This document shows positions 57,929-64,000 of a stretch of 64,000 bases of DNA, piece after piece. The position numbers were made by a program, and so were the translations under genes. The notes under the pieces were generated by a model that saw only the letters and a list, made by a program, of their open reading frames with translations, was not told the origin of the DNA and searched no databases. Each line of letters starts with the position of its first letter. Positions within the stretch are counted from its first letter, which is position 1. Source of the DNA: Bemisia tabaci (Eukaryota > Arthropoda > Insecta > Hemiptera > Aleyrodidae); the NCBI RefSeq assembly GCF_918797505.1, contig NC_092800.1, positions 44,943,864 through 45,007,863 on the forward strand. The letters run 5' to 3'.

Positions 57929-58159
57929 TTCGTTAAATGTTGAAAGTACGAATGACGTCATTTGTATAATCTATAAAAGTTAATGCTACACGCTGTCGGC
58001 AATTACCGGTCTGCGATATGTGTAATATATCGTAAATATAGATTCTTACTCATTTTAGATACATTGTTTAAAATAATAACATTTCATTGTTGATAATAGT
58101 GTTACCAACTGATGAGAATCGCTACCTTCTTTGCGTTGCTCCTTCAAAGTGAGCGCTGG
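57929..58159. other. Spacer, nothing recognised
   Basis: Short AT-rich interval. Confidence 0.35.
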
Positions 58160-58350
58160 CAGGGAAACTCGTATGCCTCCAATTTTTTCGATATGCAACA
58201 CGCACGTCCAACGTCCATCGAATGCGAATAGTTGCATGAAGGCATTCAGTGGTTAGTCACCAGTTATCGATATTTTCTCATATGAAATGAATCTATGGTA
58301 AAGGATCGATCATTAAGGTTGTCGTTGGGAGTAACCATGCTAATTGATCC
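58160..58350. mobile_element. Pair of decayed MITE remnants, as at 46730-46965
   Basis: CTCCAATTTTTTCGATATG with TAGTTGCATGAAGGCATTC is followed by a hAT-like MITE left half (ATCGATATTTTCTCATATG, AAAGGATCGATCATTAAGG). The right half is missing where the hairpin-family element begins. Confidence 0.6.
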
Positions 58351-58668
58351 CAACACGGAGAGGAGCGGCGTGCTGCCAGCGCAAAAAGCGCGCTGGCGCC
58401 TACAAACCTAAGGCGATACGTCACGCATTGCACAATGCTTGAAGTATCCCGCTAGGTTTGTAGGCGCTGGCCGGCCGCCCATCGAGCCGCGGCACGTCAA
58501 GCAACGTTTTCACCACAGAGGTGTTGCACAGTATCATACGAAATTCAAGGCGCTCCAACATATTAAGAATGACAGGCATCCTTTAAGAGTGCGGAGCTTT
58601 CCACACAAAATAAGTCAAGATACTCCGGCTTTAAAAGAGAGAAATACTCCAAAAACTCACTAATTTTT
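58351..58668. mobile_element. Hairpin-family element, copy at 58 kb
   Basis: ACACGGAGAGGAGCGGCGTG through the hairpin at 58395-58468, then CACCACAGAGGTGTTGCACAG and ATGACAGGCATCCTTTAAG as in copies 1 and 2. No long flanking duplication is seen here, because the left host MITE is truncated. Confidence 0.85.
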
Positions 58669-59446
58669 TTTATATACTCTTAAGTTATGATTTCATTGGC
58701 TCTTTGGAGGAATAATGCCAATTACTGCTTTACTTTTTTCCGCTGTCTTGCCTAAAACTAGCCTACCATGGAAATTAATAATAACCCTTTTATGTACTTG
58801 ATTTAAAATCGGTCCATTTTTAATCCTCCAAACGATTTCTGAGAGTCTTTTGGATTATTAAGAGCAATTCGACAAAGAACGGAGGCTATTCTTTCAACAT
58901 TTCCCGGTCAGAAGCCTCTGAGCCCGTTCTCTCAGATCTTCTCTTACTGCTGTCTTCACTATCATGGCAGAAATGGGCCCTTGGGCTCCTCTCACGAGAT
59001 ATTTCCATCTATGCACATGAATTACTGGTGACATCTAGTCAACGTCATACAAGCTCCTTGAATCCAGACGCGTGGGAAGCTCAAACAATTACTGCGCGGA
59101 GAGCGGGAGTGCGGACGGAAGAATCTTTGCGAATCGGACAACGGAAGTTGATCCGAGTTGAGCAAAGCGTTTTGCTCCCTCATAATCGAGACAGGCGGAC
59201 TGTGACGGGCGGCTTGTGCCAAGGCATCATCCATCATCCAGTTGCTCGGGGAATCATTGCACGGGTCAAGTCACTCTCCAGATGAGTTTCGGGTTGCGGC
59301 TATCAACAAAGAAGGCGCGCCGTTGCCATCTCACTAAAAGCCGGATGATCTTACGGCAGGATGAGCCACTCCTTGCATGAAAGATACAAGAGCGAGTTAA
59401 TTTTAAGTTCATGCTGCCTCAATTTTTCACACTGTTCACAATGTTC
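58669..59446. other. Spacer, nothing recognised
   Basis: 59028-59285 is a mixed-composition patch open on both strands with no motif. It could be untranslated or regulatory sequence. The rest is AT-rich. Confidence 0.35.
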
Positions 59447-59450
59447 ATTT

Positions 59451-59703
59451 GGACCGTGTTAAACAGAAAGGAACCAAACCACATCAGCTATTGCCAAATT
59501 TAACTGAGCAATTAAATTTTTTACGAGAGAACGTTTGTGCGGATTCTTTTGAAATTTTTAAGGAATTTGCTTCAAACTATGGAGATTTTTCACTGAAATT
59601 TGCACGAAAATCCCCGCAATCGTTTTCATGTTAGAAATTAAATTGCCCAAATAAATTGGGCAATAGCTGATGAGGCTTGGTTCCTCTCTGTTTAACGCGG
59701 TCC
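59451..59703. mobile_element. GGACCG MITE, intact, flanked by ATTT
   Basis: GGACCGTGTTAAACAGAAAG ... CTGTTTAACGCGGTCC, 253 bp, with long subterminal inverted segments AACCAAACCACATCAGCTAT / ATAGCTGATGAGGCTTGGTT. ATTT lies directly outside each end (59447-59450 and 59704-59707), in direct orientation, consistent with a 4-bp target duplication. Short frames inside are not genes. Confidence 0.9.
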
Positions 59704-59880
59704 ATTTGTGAGGAATCATCTTGAAATTTTTGGGACTTTGCTATGCACTAGGCAGAAAATTCACTGAAATTCGCACTAAAATACACACAACCATTTCCAC
59801 ATAAACAATCGAATTTCCAAATTAAATTTGGCAGTGGCTGTTGTAGCTTGGTTCCTTTCTGCTCAATGTGGTCCATTTAT
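59704..59880. mobile_element. Second right half of a GGACCG MITE
   Basis: TTGGCAGTGGCTGTTGTAGC, GGTTCCTTTCTGCTC, TGTGGTCCATTTA repeat the right end of the intact copy just upstream, giving a partial tandem arrangement. Confidence 0.7.
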
Positions 59881-60660
59881 CTGTTCAACTCTAAAGCTTT
59901 GAGATAAACTCTGGCCATTCAAGGAACAGAGGAATGTTAGGGCATTCGAAAATGCAGTAATTCCCGATGATTCTTGTTACCTTTCGTATTCTTTGGAAAC
60001 CATTTTCCTCTTCAAATGTATTAATTGGCCAGTTGTGTTGGTCATAGAATCGTGTTTTAAGGCTTGATTCCTGTAGATTAGCTAAAAATAACAAGATGTG
60101 TCTAAACAGCAACTTTGTACGTACAATATTAGCCGAGATACCGCCCTTTGCAGAGTCAGGTTTTCGACGTCATCCACCGCGGGAATGACACTTTTGGTCT
60201 CTTCCACCCTGCATTCAACCGAATTTCATTCTGAATAACCGGTGCAAATATGCGTAACACCAACTGATGAAAGCAAGGTACAAGAAACCAAGGGTGTCAC
60301 TACTATGATGATTGACGTCAAAAACTCGACTTTTCAAGGAGCGATATCTCGGCTAATATTGAAAGTAGAAAAACACTGTTTAGACAGATCTTATTATTAT
60401 TAGCTGATCCACATGAATCAAACATCAAAACAAAATTCTGTTACCAGCGCAACTGACCCATTTTATTCCTAGCTGGTGTTTTCATTTATCGTTGAATTTG
60501 AGACAATTTATTCAGCAAATAACTTGAATAAATTTGAAATGCTCTAAAGTAGATATAAAGCGTATTTTTATATAAAATCTTGCGGAGACAAATCCGAAAC
60601 TCGTAACTCTATTTCAAGTAAATAGGCCGTAGTTTCAATGTATGTTTCCGCATTGAAAAA
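59881..60660. other. Spacer with a repeated gene-free phrase
   Basis: GCCGAGATACCGCCCTTTG (60131) and GCGATATCTCGGCTAATATT (60341) are inverse, suggesting another decayed palindromic element at about 60105-60385. Otherwise nothing. Confidence 0.4.
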
Positions 60661-60712
60661 AAAGTCTGGTCGTGGAAGCCGTACTTACAAGCTATTGGGC
60701 GTACGTACCGTC

Positions 60713-60806
60713 CGCGGTCCGGGCTCAGAGGCCAAGTTCCGGGCGTAGCACCCGGAGCAATTGAAGTTACGGCTCCAACACCCGGAACTTTTGGCCTCTG
60801 AGCCCA
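60713..60806. repeat. Imperfect palindrome, CCGGGCTCAGAGGCC
   Basis: GTCCGGGCTCAGAGGCCAAG and CTTTTGGCCTCTGAGCCCAG are inverses around a loop of CCGGAGC-like words. A decayed relative is at 17680-17785. Confidence 0.6.
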
Positions 60807-60894
60807 GAAACAAAAAGTCTAGTCACGGTAACAAAATTGTCTAGTTCTGGGAACAAGACCTGTCTTGTCAAAGTATTCGGAAGAAATTAAAATT

Positions 60895-61080
60895 GCAAAA
60901 AAAAATGTCACAAATTGCACGATTTGTACGAAAATATATTTGTTCTCTACTTCCTTCACTCCACTTATGCCAGAATCGTCTCATCTGACTTTTCAAATTT
61001 TACCGACTTGAACGGGATTCGAACCGGGACCGCTTGATTACGGATCGAGTGTACTACTGACCGAGCTATCCGGAGTAGAT
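60895..61080 (-). mobile_element. tRNA-derived SINE-like element (or tRNA pseudogene)
   Basis: On the minus strand a pol III A-box-like TAGCTCGGTCAGTAG and a perfect B box GGTTCGAATCC are spaced as in a tRNA (61070 down to about 61005). The acceptor, D and T stems contain several mismatches, and the expected anticodon loop TCCGTAA lacks the U before the anticodon, so it is not a functional tRNA by eye. It is followed by an unrelated ~90-bp body and a nine-T run at about 60899-60907, which would end pol III transcription. Only one copy is seen here. Confidence 0.6.
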
Positions 61081-61550
61081 ATGAGGGGATCCGAATTTTA
61101 GGTATAAGTATAGCCCACAGAATTACTTTTTCATTTTGTTATTATCTCAAGTCTGTGGAATGCGTAGAGCATCAGGTTGTTTGGTTTTTTTTCTTTTTTA
61201 CCATTTACTTACCGTTTACGAAAAGGAATTTACATTCTACATCAGATAAAAATGGACAATTTAGGCCGAAAAAATGTGTTTGTTCAAGCAACGATGTTTC
61301 CTTTGTTCCGTGTTTGAACACGGACGGTACGTCTACACGGCCTGTATTTTTTTTTCATTGCGCTATACTTAGTGCAGCTCAACCAATTCAATGTGTTTTT
61401 TGTCGAGGCAAATTCAGATTTGTTGACAATGCTGCATCTGCTTCCTTCATGCCACAAATAATTAGGGACAGGTGCTAAGAGGATCCTTCGCCGTCTCTTA
61501 ATGCCGATGAAACCTACATCGAGCGGAAGTAACCTCCACTTTACTTAAAA
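61081..61550. other. Spacer, nothing recognised
   Basis: An open frame at 61155-61478 (+) is Phe- and Cys-rich with no motif. AT-rich. Confidence 0.35.
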
Positions 61551-61680
61551 TTGGACGTATTTCCGTCAAACGGAACCATGTGCATTATAACGTGAGCCCT
61601 GTTATGCATGTATTCTTATGGGTCTCAGGGATCACGTCTCAATGCACATAGTTCCGTTTGGTAGAAATACGTCAAATTTC
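61551..61680. mobile_element. Palindromic MITE, TTGGACGTATTTCTGCC family, copy 2
   Basis: TTGGACGTATTTCCGTCAAA on the left is mirrored by TTTGGTAGAAATACGTCAA on the right, with ATGTGCATTATAACGTGAGC inside. Sister of 9137-9281. Confidence 0.87.
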
Positions 61681-63433
61681 GAGAACACTCCAAGTCTTTC
61701 TAAGATGCTCCTCCCTTTGGGTTGAAGCGGCGAGCTTTGGAGTGACGGATCCGAGCGGAAAAAAGTGGCGTAAAATATTCAAATGAAACTGGAGACAAAA
61801 ACGTTACGGTCGGGAAGAGCGTCCCCGGTCGGTTTTTGAGTAATTGGCTATTTCAATCTGCGCGGGACCAGCGCGCTAAGGCAGGGAGCGGTCGCTGTCA
61901 ACATTTACATCGCAAGGTAAGCAGGTGTACTCCAAGCAGTCGAACCCATTCATCTCAACCGCAATCCCCGTTGCCGGTGTAGCCTCCCAGAGCGAAGTCG
62001 TAAAATACACCCAATGCATTCTTTTCACGCTTGAGTGGTTTCAGAAACAAATTTCTTAAAAATGAATAAAATGAAATAATAAAATAAAATGTAAAATAGA
62101 CTTGAAATATATATAAAAAATACTGAAAACGTCAAGAACGCATAGAAAATAATTGTTTAAAAAAAAAATGCAAAACATACAAAAATATGCGACGAAAAAT
62201 TCTTCAGTGTACGAAAAAATGAATTGCGAGAGATTTAGTTGATTTTTATTTTTTGTCAGTGAAATAGAACCGTAAATCTTCGAACCGCCACAGCTCTAGT
62301 TTGATTTGGACTTTGTGTATGTTTTACCACCGTATCACAGTTATTTGTAAATCACCCCTTCTTATTTTGACACCAATAACATAGTTGCGAGTTTTTGTGG
62401 ACAAGGGTGTCTTTCCTCATGAATAATCATAATCACATATAATGAAATTACCGTACCGTTTTTCGAAGAGAATAGGTATTTTAATTCTTCCAGAGCATCT
62501 CGGAGGAAAATAATAGTGGCACTATGAATGCCTCTAAGAATGAGACTAAGAAAAAATTTCTGGTCGCAGTTTCGATGTTGTTTTTGGGCACTTTTAGTGT
62601 GATGAGGTCCAAATATTTTTCGAAATATGATCTGGTTTGAAAGGTTGATAGAAAATATGTTGAAGAGTACAGAAATGCAATGAATGGTGACAAGATCAAT
62701 TGTGTAAAAATAATACACAATATCCAATTACACAATTGGAAATATATACTATAAGCAGTCTATGTACAAAGTATTAGGAGCCTTTTTCAACCGATGATTT
62801 TTTTTTTTGCCTAAAAACTTTGTGCATCAAATTTCGATCAGAACTGAATGTTATTTACTGATCACTTGAGATAAACAGAAAGAAAAACTGCGTGTAAATT
62901 AAATTACTTATACGGCGATATTCATAAACTCTATATTTCATGCTTGTAAATAATTTCTCAAAGATTGTACTTCGATGATTTCAATTTGATAAATTAAAAT
63001 CCTATGAACACTGTGAAATGTTGAAGCTCATTATGAGAATATCTTCAATTCTGTTGAGCAGACAGAGCTGAATAAATGATCAGACGCCCCTTTTGTTTCT
63101 TATTTAACAGTCGGTCAAACTTCAACCTCAGATGAGGGTTGAATGACACTAGAGTAACGCTCTTTCAATGGAGCTGTCTCTAGTCCGCAAAAAAGGTCCT
63201 CCCAATATCGAGCACGAGGCTGAAATGTCTCTCAAGCTTTGACACCAGTGTGTTGTCCCGATCTCGCTCTTTTATATTCTTCGGTGGGGTGGGGGGGGGG
63301 GGGGTGCCTCAGCCGACAAGGCGACAATAAGACTCGAGGAGACAATCGCGCGATGCAGATCAATTTGCGTGAAAAATCGCTCTTCATTTAAACCACCCCT
63401 GAATGCCGCATCGAGTTCAGCTTCACACCCAAA
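61681..63433. other. Intergenic stretch, no gene seen
   Basis: 61690-61990 is mixed composition; 62040-63260 is AT-rich. A 14-G tract lies at 63291-63304. Overlapping frames at 62362-62735 (-) carry no motif. Confidence 0.4.
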
Positions 63434-63686
63434 CTGCCATGCTAAGGAAAAACGACGTATGAACATTCGAATGTTGCCAAATTCCCTTTCCAAAATATTT
63501 ATTTTTGAAAAAAGCTACAAATATTTTCTCATGAAATTTTCAGGTGTTCCAGATCGAAAAACGAAGAAAATTCTCTAAAAAAATCGGCAGAAAATTATGT
63601 ATAGATTTTCCCGAGAATTTTCGTTTTGTCAAAGGGAATTTGGCAACGTCTGAAGGTGTATACGGCGTTCTTCCTTCGCACGGCGG
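63434..63686. mobile_element. CTGCCG MITE with target duplication CAAA
   Basis: CTGCCATGCTAAGGAAAAAC to CTTCGCACGGCGG, 253 bp. CAAA on both sides (63430-63433, 63687-63690). The last A of the usual CGGCAG end has become G. Confidence 0.9.
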
Positions 63687-63699
63687 CAAAATCGAAAAA

Positions 63700-64000
63700 A
63701 GACGGCATTTTAAGCGTACTCTCGGCAACGCCGTCCGCGATTGGTGTGAAAATTTGGCGTCCCGATCCGTCATTGGTGTAAAAATTGCGGGGGATTTCGG
63801 CGGAAGGAGCGATAAATCCAGGGGCCGCTGGGGGTGGCGCCGGGGGGCTTTCTTTTGTTCCCGACTTTCGGGTACAGAATGTTTATAAATGAGACGTATT
63901 TCTGCCGCGACTTTCCCGCCAGTACCCTCGGATTAGAGTGCGTCTTCGAGGTGATTAATTTAACCCTCCGACCACCCCCCCCCTCCCGTCGCGACACATT
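63700..64000 (+). promoter_or_regulatory. CpG-rich right edge with promoter-like boxes
   Basis: Composition turns GC- and CpG-rich to the window end. ATTGGT (inverted CCAAT) occurs at 63740 and 63772 and a TATAAAT word at 63884. This arrangement is compatible with a promoter for a gene lying to the right, but all three words are short and could be chance. Confidence 0.25.

Noticed and set aside
61005..61075. Functional tRNA gene
   Set aside because: Several stem mismatches and a C instead of U before the anticodon make a working tRNA unlikely.

Overview
The window looks like AT-rich nuclear DNA of an arthropod, most likely an insect. It has a small GTPase gene split by a large GT-AG intron, a very high density of short inverted-repeat transposable elements (MITEs), microsatellites, and no bacterial-style gene packing. 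The dominant repeat families remind me of whitefly-type hemipteran genomes. That is a memory-based impression, not a database result.

The only gene I can support firmly is a Ras-superfamily GTPase on the + strand: exon 41650-42097 (P-loop, switch I, DxxG, NKxD), an 8.1-kb intron 42098-50228, and a terminal exon 50229-50561 (SAK motif, polybasic tail, CaaX box CVIS). Both exons are strikingly GC-rich against their surroundings. The 5' end of the coding region is not identified, because the exon appears to start at a 3' splice site.

Most of the rest is repeats. 1-1240 is a 176-bp satellite cut by the window edge. From about 1.8 to 31 kb there is a succession of MITEs and palindromes, including a family beginning CTGCCG with 4-bp target duplications, a family beginning CAGTGGCG with 8-bp target duplications (hAT-like), a family built around a 74-bp perfect hairpin, and a ~670-bp palindrome at 19.8-20.5 kb. 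32988-36625 is a 3.6-kb fold-back element with ~650-bp inverted arms and no transposase. 36.7-41.4 kb holds more MITEs, one nested in another, and ends in a palindrome just upstream of the GTPase exon. The large intron carries at least nine mobile or repeat insertions. Downstream of the gene lie another nested insertion, a quieter AT-rich block (51.7-55 kb) with weak signs of a minus-strand gene, a 259-bp tandem duplication, more MITEs, a tRNA-derived SINE-like head on the minus strand (about 61 kb), and a CpG-rich, promoter-like right edge.

The most unusual structural observation is that two separate insertions of the 74-bp-hairpin family are flanked by long direct duplications of host sequence (61 bp and ~117 bp), far longer than ordinary target-site duplications.
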